In this document: positions 13,201 through 23,829 of the stretch, piece by piece | Numbering within the stretch: position 1 is the stretch's first letter | Layout: each line of letters starts with the position of its first letter | DNA from: Budorcas taxicolor | Lineage: Eukaryota; Chordata; Mammalia; Artiodactyla; Bovidae | DNA length: 64,000 nt | Direction: 5' to 3' | NCBI RefSeq assembly: GCF_023091745.1 | Contig: NC_068912.1 | Span: forward strand, 62,896,567-62,960,566 | Notes under the pieces: generated by a model | The model's database searches: none | What the model was told of the DNA's origin: nothing | What the model saw: only the letters and a program-made list of their open reading frames with translations | Program-made: the position numbers and the translations under genes

Positions 13201-13814
13201 AGCAGGATCCCCATGGATGACTGACTAAGCTGTTGCCATTCTACTCCAGGGCAGACTACTTGTAGTCTTCTTTTGCATGCAAAAAGATATTAACTAGTTT
13301 AAGTCATTGCTAACTGGGTTTTACACTGCTGCTGGTGGTTTTACACTATAAGCAACCAAATCCTATCCTAATATAGATTCTCTATAGATCATGTAAAATA
13401 TTCTTTACTAACAAATACCAAAGAAAATTCAAGCTTTATTTAAATAGTGCAGGTAAGGAGAAGAAATGGAAAATGATAATTAAGTACATTTGGGCTTTTT
13501 GATAATTTGAGTCAATGCAGTGTTTAATAGTGTGGGTGTGTGAGGGACGTTATATTGGGTGGATACAGATATTGGATTAGAGGTGATTCTTATACCTGGG
13601 TAGTCAGCCATGTTGAAGTATTAGAATATTGTTCCCTCAACTTTATCCAAGTGGAAAGACATGATGGTTACCTTTGCTAACTACTAAATTATATTTTTAA
13701 TGTATGCCTAACCAGCACATTTTCGATATGATGAATTCATTTTACAATGGGTTTTCCAGGATAGTACAGAAACATTTTTACATAGAAATTACAGTTTAGG
13801 AAACTATACATTAT
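10296..13814. other. 3.5 kb AT-rich unique sequence
   Basis: I see no gene and no confident repeat. There is a GGT-rich microsatellite-like patch at 13022-13055 and T-runs near 10619-10633 and 10987-11000. A short stretch near 11310-11400 ('accaggcactgtgccaggtg') looks like a very old interspersed repeat, but I cannot name it. The 80-codon minus-strand frame at 12906-13148 is not convincing. Confidence 0.5.
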
Positions 13815-13985
13815 GAAGAGGAGAAGGGGAAGACACAGGATGAGATGGTTGAATGGCACCACTGACTCAATGCAAATGAGTTTGCACAAACTCCAGGAGA
13901 TAGTGAAGGGCAGGGGAGCCTTGCGTGCTGCAGTTCATGGGGTCTCAAGGAGTTGGACACAACCTAGCGACTGAACAATAACAAC
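13815..13985 (+). mobile_element. BovB 3' tail fragment
   Basis: Matches the BovB tail in order: 'gaggagaaggggaagacaca', 'aggatgagatggttgaatgg', 'actgactcaatg', 'ttcatggggtctcaagg', 'agttggacacaacc'. It ends in an 'aacaataacaac' tail. Strongly 5'-truncated. Confidence 0.9.
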
Positions 13986-16900
13986 AAACACACTATGAGG
14001 AGGAAGTAGAGACAGGAAAAAGGGAGACTTACTAACTGCTTTCAGTAAGCTTCTAATCTAGTTATGAGGATTAATTTTTACCTTTCCCTGGGGATTAGAG
14101 GTTGATTTGACTTTTATGTTTACAAAGGCCCTAAATTTTAGATTAAAACAGGTTTCATTTTCAGGGGATAACAAAATTTGATAATTCCTTTGTGCTTTAC
14201 TGCTAGAATTTTTCTGGCATCAAGGAAGATTTTAACATTTGAGTTCTGACTCCCTCCAGTGAAAAATTTCAATCTGCCCTTTTTTTGGATTAAAATTATA
14301 GCCACCTAATGTAGTCATTATGTGACTACATTAGAGGGTCTTCCCCTGTAAATTTTACTGTGAGGCTATGTTGGTGCTGAGTCTCTTCTGAAAAGGAAAA
14401 GTTTGGAAATCTGTAGTTTCCTATAAATGCTCCTTGCTCTACTTTCAGTGAAAAGTAGTAGTCTTGTTCTTCTTTGGGACACAACTTTCTCACATCTGTG
14501 TTTGTGTGTGTGTGTGTTTTATAGGGCTTGTAGATTGTTTCCAAAAAGTAATTTTAGCAGCTATGGTGCAGGGTCAGCTGGGGGCTGTCAAACTGCTTCC
14601 CTGGGTTATTCAAATCTAACTCTGAGCAAGATAATAGCTCAAGAAGCAACTAATGGCCCTTGTCTGCAGTACTGAGTGCATGTATCAGGATGACCCATAC
14701 ATTTTAAACAGTCTTTGTATCGATTCACAACTCTTTCAAAGTTTAAAACTGGGCTAAGTTGTATACACGAGCAAAGTCATAGAACAATGATCATTTAACA
14801 TACAGAGGGCATGACATTTGATTATATCTAAGCTTCTTCAAATGCCAAGAAGAATCTGGAGAAAGATATTTGATATTGACTTTTAAAAGGTCCACACAGA
14901 TAAAATTAATAAATCTTATTAAAGTTTATTTTAGGGATATTGATTTTAAAGTAGAAATGCACCCACAAAGACAGTCCCATGATAAAGGCTAATGTGTAAA
15001 TTCCTTTAAAATCCATAGTTATTGTAATTATATGGAGCATTTTACAAGCAACCAGGGACTTCTTTGGATAGATGACTGAAATTTAATCAGTTTCTGGCAC
15101 AGACTGCCTTTCTTTTCCACCTTAAATTTCCAAAGCACTATTTCTAGGGCAGACCTGTTCAGATAGTGAACCTTTATTATCACATTTGATCTGTCTTTGA
15201 GCACTTTCCTAAAGAAAGGCTTCCATAGATCTCCTAGAAGATAAAGGAATAGGATGATTTTTCTCAATAGCACATGTTCATCCTCCCGCCCCATTCCATT
15301 CTCAGCAAACTTAATTCAGCTCTACAGTCTGGATTTTACAATCACATGGAGCATTATGTATGAAATGCATAAAACATCGATGTGCTAATGCTGCCACCAG
15401 AGACTATCTGATAAAAAGTAAGCATATCCCTTTGTACTCTTAGGACATAAGTGTTTGTCCTGAACCTCTTTAAAAAACAACTTATTTCCTTTCTAAGCAT
15501 TTTGGGTTTTATTTGTATTGAGTAGCCTAGGCCTGCCAGTCTGCTGAAGGGAAATCTGAGTCTGATGTAGTTTTTTAGGCAAGAAGAAACTGGAAAAATA
15601 ATCACAAATGATGAACGTGAAAATTAAGCTACCTTTAGAGTTTATGTTTTACAAGAATGGAATCGATCAGTTTATCTCCCAGCTGATTTAAAGCATATCT
15701 GATTATTTCTGATGGTTCAGGATGCAATGGTCTGAAAGTCTAAATAGAATTCTTAGACTTACCTTTATTAAAACCTGAGGATCTGAAGATATAACTGTCT
15801 GGATTGATTACTATATTTCTGCTGTGGAGAAAAATAACAGCCCTTATTGAGTGCTTTTTGCTCACATCTTTGTTAATGTGCTTAATATATTTCTGACCCT
15901 AGAGAAAACTAATTTTTAAAATTCTTTTGTATTGTCATTTACTTAAACTTAGATTCTTTGAACATAGTTGAATTGCAGTGCAACATATGAGTCCTAGAGA
16001 TCAATTGATAGTTGTTAAAGATCATGAAGAATGGCCCATTAAAACAGTTAGTATATGACAAATAACAATGTTTGTGTTTAGTGTGGAAATTTATCAACTA
16101 GACAGAGCACTTATTTCTGGGACCGAATGAGTCTACTTGAACCAAGTTATTAATCAGTCGGGGCCCTTGTCTTAACAGACTGTCTTATTAAAATTGAACT
16201 CTAATGTGATAGATCCTATCCCTGAACCAGAATCACAAAGCTAACAATTATTATGGAAGACTAAAATCTGTGAAAAGAAAAACAAGCTTTTTGTTCCTTC
16301 TAAGGACTGAGATGTTTTGCCTCAAATCTTTGGCTCTTATTACATACAGGTCTACCATGAAATTCCTGGCTATGCGGCCAATTATTTTCCCCACTCTCCA
16401 TTTATGGTGGGATCACACACCAAGATATCAGGACAAATTTAAGGACATAGTGTTCCTCCCCACTACATATATTTATATAGACCACACTGCAGAATCTCTA
16501 ATATACAAAGCTTTTCCAGGGTTAAAGAAAAAAAAAAAAAAAGAATCACTATCAAGGGGAAGTAAAAAAGATTGTTTTGGCTGGCAAATGGTATTAATTC
16601 TCAGCAAGATGCTCCACGTGTGCTTAGAAGAAATCATCACAGCTTTCTATCCCCTGTGGAGTCTGTGAGGGTAGACACCCTTAGGAGCTGTGAGTCATGG
16701 GGTTGAGCACTCATGACAACTGGGTTGAATATCATCTTAAATGACAATGCCAATCAGTGAGTATCGATTGTCTGGAAGTGCTGGGTGAAGGATGCTTGAG
16801 GCTAAGTTTAAGCACAGCAAGAAAGAAAGCCATAATAAATTAGTGACATTTGTGAAAGGAGAGTTTAGGGATGATGGAAGAAAACTCTCAGCTTCTAACC

Positions 16901-17231
16901 TCTGTAACCCAGTTCTGGTATGATGTTGACCTCTGCTACCTCAAGAGGGGAAGTGAACATTTCAGTGTACAACCAATAGTTGCTTGATGTGATCAATAGA
17001 CATCCTGGTACAGAGGTGCCATGTGATCTAGCAATTAAATGGTTTACCAAACACATGTGGTGACCTAAGTGAAAATCTTTGATTTCTTCTCAAGGATTAA
17101 AACTTGATATGTGGAATTAAACACAATAGTATTGAAAAAGACCGAAGTCCATTCTTCCAAAAAGTGCAGAAATCTTAAAAAAAAAAAATCCTAAATGTCT
17201 TCTGAGACTTTGATCTCTGCTAATAACACTA
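13986..17231. other. 3.2 kb unique sequence, includes a perfect 12-bp hairpin
   Basis: No gene recognised. It contains a perfect inverted repeat at 14306-14334 (12-bp arms, 5-nt loop), a short GT microsatellite at 14503-14518 and an A-run at about 16530-16544. The 132-codon open frame at 16270-16668 runs through that A-run as poly-Lys, has no domain, and is not supported as a gene. The frames at 14427-14675, 15028-15294 and 15354-15605 are likewise unsupported. Confidence 0.5.
14306..14334. repeat. Perfect short hairpin, 12-bp arms and 5-nt loop
   Basis: The left arm 'ctaatgtagtca' (14306-14317) is the exact reverse complement of the right arm 'tgactacattag' (14323-14334), with loop 'ttatg' at 14318-14322. 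No adjacent T-run or gene context suggests a terminator function. A mutational origin is more likely. Confidence 0.9.
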
Positions 17232-17352
17232 TGTGGCAACTCACTCCAGTATTCTTGCCTGGAGAATCCCATGGACGGAGGAGCCTTGTGGGCTTCAGTC
17301 CGCAGGGTCGCAGAGTCCAACAGGACTGAGCAACTTCGCTTTCACTTTCACT
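17232..17352 (+). mobile_element. Bov-A type SINE fragment
   Basis: 'ggcaactcactccagtattc', 'ttgcctggagaatcccatgg', 'gcagggtcgcagagtcc' and the tail 'cttcgctttcactttcac' identify one Bov-A monomer in sense orientation. No tRNA head is present. Confidence 0.92.
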
Positions 17353-17828
17353 ATTCCCTTCTAAGGCAATCGCCCTCTTCTTCTTCTTTGTTTGGATAGT
17401 CTAGTTCCTGCAGAAGAGCTCTTTTGTGGACTAAGTTGAAACTGACCTTCTGGTAAATTTGACATTGTGGTTATGGATCGGTTCTTTTGAAGAAAACAAA
17501 ACAAATCTGTGCTCACTTCCATCTGAAATTCACCACACATTCACCCAAATGGTATAAAAATTCTCTTTACAGTTTTTGTAGTTTTTACTACTGTTTAAAC
17601 AACTGATTCTACCTCTCAAACTTCTTGTGGCCAAAACAAGGCATTCGAACTTTTGCTTTAAAGTTTCTCCAACTCATTCTCAATAATTCATCTAATTATA
17701 CCAGAAAATGGGGGGTCTTGCTTGGCACCATATTTCATTTTCTAAAAGCGCATTCAATCCATCATCAAATTCTCTTGATATTTCCTCCCAAATGCCTTTG
17801 AACCTCTCTTTTATTCAGTCTCTACCTT
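17353..17828. other. Unique sequence
   Basis: No gene recognised. The part from about 17590 to 17828 is pyrimidine-rich and may be remote L2, but I cannot support it. Confidence 0.4.
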
Positions 17829-18098
17829 CTCCTGCTGCTGCTAAGTCGCTTCAGTCATGTCCAACTCTGTGTGACCCCATAGACGGCAGCCCACCAGGCT
17901 CCTCCGTCCCCAGGCAAGAACACTGGAGTGGGTTGCCATTTCCTTCTCCAATGCATGAAAGTGAAAAGTGAAAGGAAAGTCGCTCCGTCATGTCGGATTC
18001 TTAGCAACCCCATGGACTGCAGCCTACCAGGCTCCTCCGTCCATGGGATGTTCCAGGCAAGAGTACTGGAGTGGGATGCCATTGCTTTCTCCACATGA
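17829..18098 (-). mobile_element. BOV-A2 dimeric SINE, reverse orientation
   Basis: Two Bov-A monomers in reverse orientation are joined by the linker 'gcatgaaagtgaaaagtg' near 17952-17970. The element's 3' (CAG)n-type tail appears as 'ctgctgctgctaagtcgc' at the left end. Both monomers carry the 'gactctgtgtgaccccat'/'caaccccatggactgcag' block. The open frames here are by-products of the SINE sequence. Confidence 0.95.
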
Positions 18099-18131
18099 GG
18101 TCAAATAACCTTCATTTCTCGCCTGCAGGTG

Positions 18132-18352
18132 TGCACGCTAAGTTGCTGCTGTTATGTCTGACAATTTGCAACATTATTTGCAACATTATCTACAGCCCTT
18201 CTGGCTCTTCTTTCCATTGATTCTCCAGGCAAGAGTACTGGAGTGGGTTGCCATGACCTCTTCCAGGGGATCTTCCTAATCCAGGGATCCAAACCACATC
18301 TCTCAAGACTCCCGCGGTGGCAGGAGGGTTCTTTTTATAACTAGCACCACCA
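18132..18352 (-). mobile_element. Bov-tA SINE, reverse orientation, diverged
   Basis: The + strand shows 'taagttgctgctgttatgtc', then 'caggcaagagtactggagtg', 'ccaggggatcttcctaatcc', and the complement of the tRNA-like head to 'aactagcaccacc'. A small internal duplication, 'gcaacattat', occurs at 18168-18190. It lacks clear target duplications. Confidence 0.85.
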
Positions 18353-18379
18353 TCTCTTGCCTCTTCTACTGCAATTGCC

Positions 18380-18844
18380 TCTGAAGTCAATTCCCCACCA
18401 CATCTAACTCCTTTCCAGTATATGATCCAAAGTCAGAGAGATCTTTGTAAAAACCAAATCTCCTTGGCCTTCCCAAGTGCTTAAATTCTTCCATAGTTTC
18501 TCCTGGAACTTAGGATAGAAGCCTTAATGTTACTCCAAAGGGGCTACAATAGTCTGGCTTCACTTTCTTCTAACACTGTTATTTCTAATTTATTTATGTG
18601 CTCTAATCACCTGTTTCTCAGTTTTTAAGTTTTATTAAGCTGTTTTTCACCATAAGGACATTGAGTATGAGACTTTTCGTTTGCCATTATCACAGCTTGG
18701 AATAAAGCATGCCCTCCCCCTATATTTGATTTAAATGCTCATTTTTCAAAAAGCATCCCTTGACAGTATATTCCATCCCATGATATCAAATCAGTTTATT
18801 TTTTATGGTAGTATTTTCGATCCTTTCTTATCATTATTTATTGC
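18380..18844 (+). repeat. L2 LINE, left half, split by a BovB insertion
   Basis: Diverged L2 3'-region sequence: 'ttcttccatagtttctcctg', 'aacttaggatagaagcctta', 'ctacaatagtctggcttcac', ending 'atcattatttattgcaa'. The L2 resumes at 20959 with 'ctccccttcttgactgtaaa', so the two halves are one element opened by the insertion between them. Confidence 0.65.
18544..18675 (+). repeat. Inverted duplication, arm 1 (inside L2)
   Basis: About 132 bp whose reverse complement recurs at 18845-18976. The central stretch around 'ttatttatgtgctctaatca' is identical. By eye about a dozen differences occur along the arm, roughly 90% identity. This arm is in the normal order of the host L2, so it is the likely source copy. 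Confidence 0.9.
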
Positions 18845-18976
18845 AAAGTCTCATACTCAAGGTGCCTAAAGTGAAAAAGAGCTTAATAAAATTTAGAAAC
18901 TGAGGAACAGGTGATTAGAGCACATAAATAAATTAGAAATAACAGTGTTAGAAGAAGGGGAGCCAGCCTATTGTAG
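18845..18976 (-). repeat. Inverted duplication, arm 2, joined to the BovB 5' end
   Basis: Reverse-complement copy of 18544-18675, separated from it by a 169-bp spacer of host L2. Its right edge ('ctattgtag', 18968-18976) abuts the truncated BovB ('atctgagacagtgcctg'). Its left edge abuts the interrupted L2 ('ttattgc'). The arm therefore sits exactly between target site and BovB, as if added in the same insertion event. Confidence 0.9.
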
Positions 18977-20958
18977 ATCTGAGACAGTGCCTGATGAACT
19001 ATGGATGGAGGTTTGGGACATTGTACAGCAGACAGGAATCAAGACCATCTCCAAGAAAAAGAAATGCAAAAAAGCAAAATGGCTGTCTGAGGAGGCCTTA
19101 AATAGCTGAGAAAAGAAGAGAAGTGAAAAGCAAAGGAGAAAAGGAAAGATATAAGCATCTGAATGCAGAGTTTCAAAGAAGAGCAAGGAGAGATAAGAAA
19201 GCTTTCCTCAGCATTCGGTGCAAAGAAATAGAGGAAAACAATAGAATGGGAAAGAATATAGATTTCTTCAAGAAAATTAGAGATACCAAGAGAACATTTC
19301 ATACAAAAATGCACTCAGTAAAGGACAGAAACGGTATGGACCTAGCAGAAGCAGAAGATATTAAGAAGAGATGGCAAGAATACAAAGAAGAACTGTACAA
19401 AAAAGATCTTCACAACCCCATTAATCATGATGCTGTGATCACTCACACTCACCTAGAGCCAGACATCCTGGAATGTGAAGTCAAGTGAGCCTTAGAAAGC
19501 ATCACTACGAACAAAGCTAGTGAAGGTGATGGAATTCCAGTTGAGCTAGTTCAAATCCTGAAAGATGATGCTGTGAAAGTGCTGCACTCAATAGCCCAGC
19601 AAATTTGGAAAACTCAGCAGTGGCCACAGGACTGGAAAAGGTCAGTTTTCATTCCAATCCCAAAGAAAGGAAATGCCATAGAATGCTCAAACTACCACAC
19701 AATTGCACTCATCTCACATACTAGTAAAGTGATGTTTAAAATTCTCCAAGCCAGGCTTCAGCAGTATGTGAACCATGAACTTGCAGATGTTCAAGCTGGT
19801 TTTGGACAAGGCAGAGGAACCACAGATCAAATTGCCAACATCTGCTGGATCATGAAAAAAGAAAGAGAGTTCCAGAAAAACATCTATTTCTTCTTTATTG
19901 ACGATGTCAAAGCCTTTGACTGTGTGGATCACAATAAACTGTGGAAAATTCTGAAAGAGATGGGAATTCCAGACCACGTGACCTGCCTCTTGAGATACCT
20001 GTATGCAAGTCAGGAAGCAACAGTTAGAACTGGCATGGAACAACAGATTGGTTCCAAATTTGGAAAGGAGTACATCAAGGCTGTATATTGCCACCCTGCT
20101 TTTTTAGCTTATATGCAGAGTACATCATGAGAAATGCTGGACTGGAAGAAACACAAGCTGGAATCAAGATTGCCGGGAGAAATATCAATCACCTCAGATA
20201 TGCAGATGACATCACCCTTATGGCAGAAAGTGAAGAAGAACAAAAGAGTCTCTGGCTGAAATTGACAGGAGAGAGTTGGCTTGTAGCTCAACGTTCAGAG
20301 AACTAAGATCATGGCATCCAGTCAAATCACTTCACGGCAAATAGATGGGGAAACGGTGTCAGACTTTATTTTTTGGGGCTCCAAAGTCACTGCAGATGGT
20401 GATTGCAGCCGTGAAATTAAAAGACGCTTACTCCTTGGAAGGAAAGTTGTGATCAACTTAGATAGCATATTAAAAAGCAGAGACATTACTTTGCCAACAA
20501 AGATCTGTCTACTCAAGGCTACGTTTTTTCAGTGGTCATGTATAGATGTGAGAGTTGGACTGTGAAGAAAGCTGAGTGCCGAAGAATTGATGCTTTGAAC
20601 TGTGGTGTTGGAGAAGACTCTTGAGAGTCCCTTGGACTGCAAGGAGATCCAACCAGTCCATCCTAAAGGAGATCAGTTCTGGGTGTTCATTGGAAGGACT
20701 GATGTTGAAGGTGAAACTCCAATACTTTGGCCACTTTATGTGAAGAGCTGACTTATTTGAAAAGGCCTTGATGCTGGGAAAGATTGAGGGCAGGAGAAGA
20801 AGGTGAAGACAGAGGATGATAGTTGCATGGCATCACTGACCAATGGACATAGGTTTGAGTGGGCTCTGGGAGTTGGTGATGGACAGGGAGGCCTGGCGTG
20901 CTGCAGTTCATGGGTTCATAAAGAGTCAGACACGACTGAGTGACTGAACTGAACTGAA
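18977..20958 (+). mobile_element. BovB LINE, 5'-truncated, 2.0 kb
   Basis: Sense-orientation BovB starting near the 'gtgcctgatgaactatgg' region (linker between endonuclease and RT) and running to the (GAACT)n end at about 20945-20958. It covers the RT domain, the C-terminal domain and the tail. It is inserted in an L2 (18380-18844 and 20959-21078) and has an inverted copy of flanking DNA at its 5' junction instead of a simple target duplication. Several frameshifts and stops make it non-functional. Confidence 0.95.
19123..20306 (+). pseudogene. BovB reverse transcriptase remnant, multiply frameshifted
   Basis: The RT coding region is split over several frames. 19123-19488 holds the linker and the start of the RT region, ending at a TGA where a relative has TGG. 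19573-20130 holds the fingers and palm up to motif A, here FIDDVKAFD (relatives have FIDYAKAFD); it shifts frame after about 20035, near 'actggcatggaacaacag'. 20088-20306 holds motif C, LRYADDITLMAE, intact. Further coding similarity continues in 20311-20565. At least three lesions prevent any full-length product. Confidence 0.88.
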
Positions 20959-21078
20959 CTCCCCTTCTTGACTGTAAAGTCCATTAACAAAGGGATAAAA
21001 GATTCATTTGCTTTTTATCTGTTTAATGCTTAAACACAGTGCTTGCCACTGAGTGTCAATAAATACTGGTTGAAAGAT
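20959..21078 (+). repeat. L2 LINE, 3' terminal half
   Basis: 'cttgactgtaaagtccatta', 'cacagtgcttgccactgagt' and 'gtcaataaatactggttg' form the L2 3' end. It is the continuation of 18380-18844 beyond the BovB. Confidence 0.7.
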
Positions 21079-21125
21079 AATCGCTCAATCGTGTCTGACT
21101 CTGTGATTCCTGGACTGTAGTGTGA
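21079..21125 (-). mobile_element. Bov-A SINE tail fragment
   Basis: 'tcgctcaatcgtgtctgact' followed by 'ctgtgattcctggactgtag' is the reverse of a Bov-A 3' end. It breaks off after about 47 bases. Confidence 0.7.
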
Positions 21126-21675
21126 CATAGCTTCAAATCCCTCTCCAACTGTGCCACATATTTTTTGACACATTGTGTTTTTCAGTGTTCTCCTTTATAG
21201 AAGACTAACTGCAATATGTTAAATGTGGTCTAATAATTAGAGAATTTATTGGGATTAATCAATATCTTTCTTACAAAATCTATTAATTTAGCCTTAGGTG
21301 ACAGTGTGTTTTTTAGCAGACAGATCTCACCATTGGTGTATAATAGGAAGCTTAAGATTAATTAAAGTCAATAAATCTTTTTTTCTAAGATTTTTAGCTA
21401 GACAGATTCAATTAAAATTGAGTATTTTATGTTTCTAACTGATTTATAGAATTATCACATATTTTGTGTTGTTATATTTATCTTACTGTCACGTATGATA
21501 TTGATTATCTTTAAAAGTATGTTTCATGTGTAATCTGGATGAACATATTTTCTTTGATCATGTTAAATGTAGACAAGGCAAGGGACAAACATAGAGCTGT
21601 TTTTTTGCCCTATTTCATCCCCAGGTAGGGGTCAGGATACACACTATTTTGTTTATAATTATACATGCATATACA
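21126..21675. other. AT-rich unique sequence
   Basis: No gene or recognisable repeat seen. Confidence 0.5.
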
Positions 21676-21761
21676 CAGTGAAGTGAAGTCACTCAGTCGT
21701 GTCCAACTCTTTGCGACCCCATGGGCAGTAGCCTACCAGGCTCCTCTGTCCATGGGATTTT
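21676..21761 (-). mobile_element. Bov-A SINE fragment, reverse orientation
   Basis: 'gaagtcactcagtcgtgtcc', 'tttgcgaccccatggg' and 'caggctcctctgtccatggg' match the reverse Bov-A monomer. It stops abruptly at a TA repeat. Confidence 0.9.
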
Positions 21762-21813
21762 CATATATATATGTATATATATATGTAATATACTATTATA
21801 TATATATATATAA
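21762..21813. repeat. TA-rich microsatellite
   Basis: Interrupted (TA)n with two longer runs. It separates a Bov-A fragment from a BovB fragment. Confidence 0.9.
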
Positions 21814-21848
21814 AACGTATGTCACATTATACATTTATATATAATTAT

Positions 21849-22143
21849 ACAGAGTACATCATGAGAAACGCTGGGCTGGAAGAAGCACAAGCTGGAATAA
21901 CAATTGCTGGGAGAAATATCAATAACCTCAGATATGCAGATGACACCACCCTTATGGCAGAAAGTGAAGAAGAACCGAAAAGCCTCTTGATGAAAGTGAA
22001 AGTGGAGAGTGAAAAAGTTGGCTTAAAGCTCAACATTCAGAAAAGGAAGATTATGACATCCGGTCCAATCACTTCATGGGAAATAGATGGGGAAACAGTG
22101 GAAACAGTGTTGCAAAGAGTCGCACAGGACTCAGTGACTGAAC
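21849..22143 (+). mobile_element. BovB fragment with internal deletion
   Basis: It begins at 'cagagtacatcatgagaaac' in the RT gene and includes motif C (RYADDTTLMAE). After 'gaaacagtggaaacagtg' (to about 22111) it jumps directly to the extreme 3' tail 'tgcaaagagtcgcacagg' and 'gactgaac'. Relative to the other copies some 600 bases, including the whole C-terminal domain, are missing. The 110-codon open frame 21819-22151 crosses this junction and is an artefact of it. Confidence 0.88.
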
Positions 22144-22876
22144 CCAATTGATACATAGTATTATCAGTTCATTTCAGTTCAGTTCAGTCATTCAGTTGTG
22201 TCCGATTTTTTGAGACCCCATGAATCACAGCGCGGCAGGCCTCCATGTCCATCACAAACGCCCGGAGTTCACTCAAACTCATGTCCATCGAGTCGATGAT
22301 GCCATCCAGCCATCTCATCCTCTGTTGTCCCCTTCTCCTCTTGCCCCCAATCCCTCCCAGCATCAGAGTCTTTGCCAATGAGTCAACTCTTCGCATGAGG
22401 TGGCCAAAGTACTGTAGTTTCAGGTTTAGCATCATTCCTTCCAAAGAAATCCCAGGGCTGATCTCCTTCAGAATGGACTGGTTGGATCTCCTTGCAGTCC
22501 AAGGGCCTCTCAAGAGTCTTCTCCAACACCACAGTTCAAAAGCATCAATTCTTTGGTGCTAGGCTTTCTTCACAGTCCAACTCTCAGATCCATACATGAC
22601 TACTGGAAAAACCATAGCCTTGACTAGATGGACGTTTGTTGGCAAAGTAGTGTCTCTGCTTTTGAATATGCTATCTAGGTTGGTCATAACTTTCCTTCCA
22701 AGGAGTAAGCGTCTTTTAATTTCATCTGTGCAATCACCATCTGTAGTGATTTTGCAGCCTCCCCAAAAATAAAGGCTGACACTGTTTCCAGTGTTTCCCC
22801 ATCTATTTCCCATGAAGTGATGGGACCAGATGCCATGATCTTCGTTTTCTGAATGTTGAGCTTTAAGCCAACTTTT

Positions 22877-23815
22877 TCACTCTCCTCTTTCACTTTCATC
22901 AAGAGGTTCTTCTTCTTCAATTTCTGCCATAAGGGTGGTGTCATATGAATATCTGAGGTGATTGATATTTCTCCTGGCAATCTTGATTCCAGCTTGTGTT
23001 TCTTCCAGTCCAGCATTTCTCATGATGTAATCTGCATATAAGTTAAATAAGTAGGGTGACAATATACACCTTTGACGTACTCCTTTTCCTATTTGGAACC
23101 AGTCTGTTGTTCCATGTCCAGTTCTAACTGTTGCTTCTTGACCTGCATACAGATTTCTCAAGAGGCAGGTCAGGTGGTCTGGAATTCCCATCTCTTTCAG
23201 AATTTTCCACAGTTTATTGTGATCCACACAGTCAAAGGCTTTGGCATAGTCAATAAAGCAGAAACAGATGTTTTTCTGGAACTCTCTTTCTTTTTCCATG
23301 ATCCAGCAGATGTTGGCAACGTGATCTCTGGTTCCTCTGCCCTGTCTAAAACCAGCCTGAACATCTGGAAGTTCATGATTCACATATTTCTGCAGCCTGG
23401 CTTGAAGAATTTTGAGTGTTGCTTTACTAGCGTGTGAGATGAGTGCAATTGTGTGGTAGTTTGAGCATTCTTTGGCATTACTTTTCTTTGGGATTGGAAT
23501 GAAAACTGACCTTTTCCAGTCCTGTGGCCACTGCTGAGTTTTCCAAATTTGCTGGCCTATTGAGTGCAGCACTTTCACAGCATCATCTTTCAGGATTTGA
23601 AATAGCTCAACTGGAATTCCATCACCTCCACTAGCTTTGTTCGTAGTGATGCTTTCTAAGGCCCACTTGACTTCACATTCCAGGATGTCTGGCTCTAGGT
23701 GAGTGTGAGCGATCACAGCATCGTGATTAATGGTGTCGGGAGGATCTTTTTTGTACAGTTCTTCTTTGTATTCTTGCCATCTCTTCTTAATATCTTCTGC
23801 TTCTGTTAGGTCCAT
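22877..23815 (-). pseudogene. BovB reverse transcriptase remnant, longest open frame in the window, catalytic motif lost
   Basis: A 312-codon frame runs from an ATG at 23815. It covers the linker, the fingers (SVFIPIPKK near 103-111), motif A FIDYAKAFD at 187-195 and motif B, changed to RQRCILSP at 247-254 (Gly to Arg). The motif C position reads YSYD at 289-292 instead of YADD, so one of the two metal-binding aspartates is gone. A frameshift after about residue 300 sends the frame out of phase. An RT with this change would not be expected to work, so this is a decayed copy despite its length. Confidence 0.92.
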
Positions 23816-23829
23816 ACAATTTCTGTCCT

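Noticed and set aside
16270..16668. 132-codon open frame
   Set aside because: It runs through an A homopolymer read as poly-Lys, has no domain, and its length is not exceptional among unsupported frames here.
17855..18390. Several open frames of 60-90 codons with similar proteins such as GLPFPSPMHE
   Set aside because: They are translations of Bov-A/Bov-tA SINE sequence, repeated in many places in the window, not a gene family.
22184..22562. Overlapping open frames on both strands (about 105-109 codons)
   Set aside because: Sense is the BovB C-terminal domain remnant, and the other strand is its shadow.
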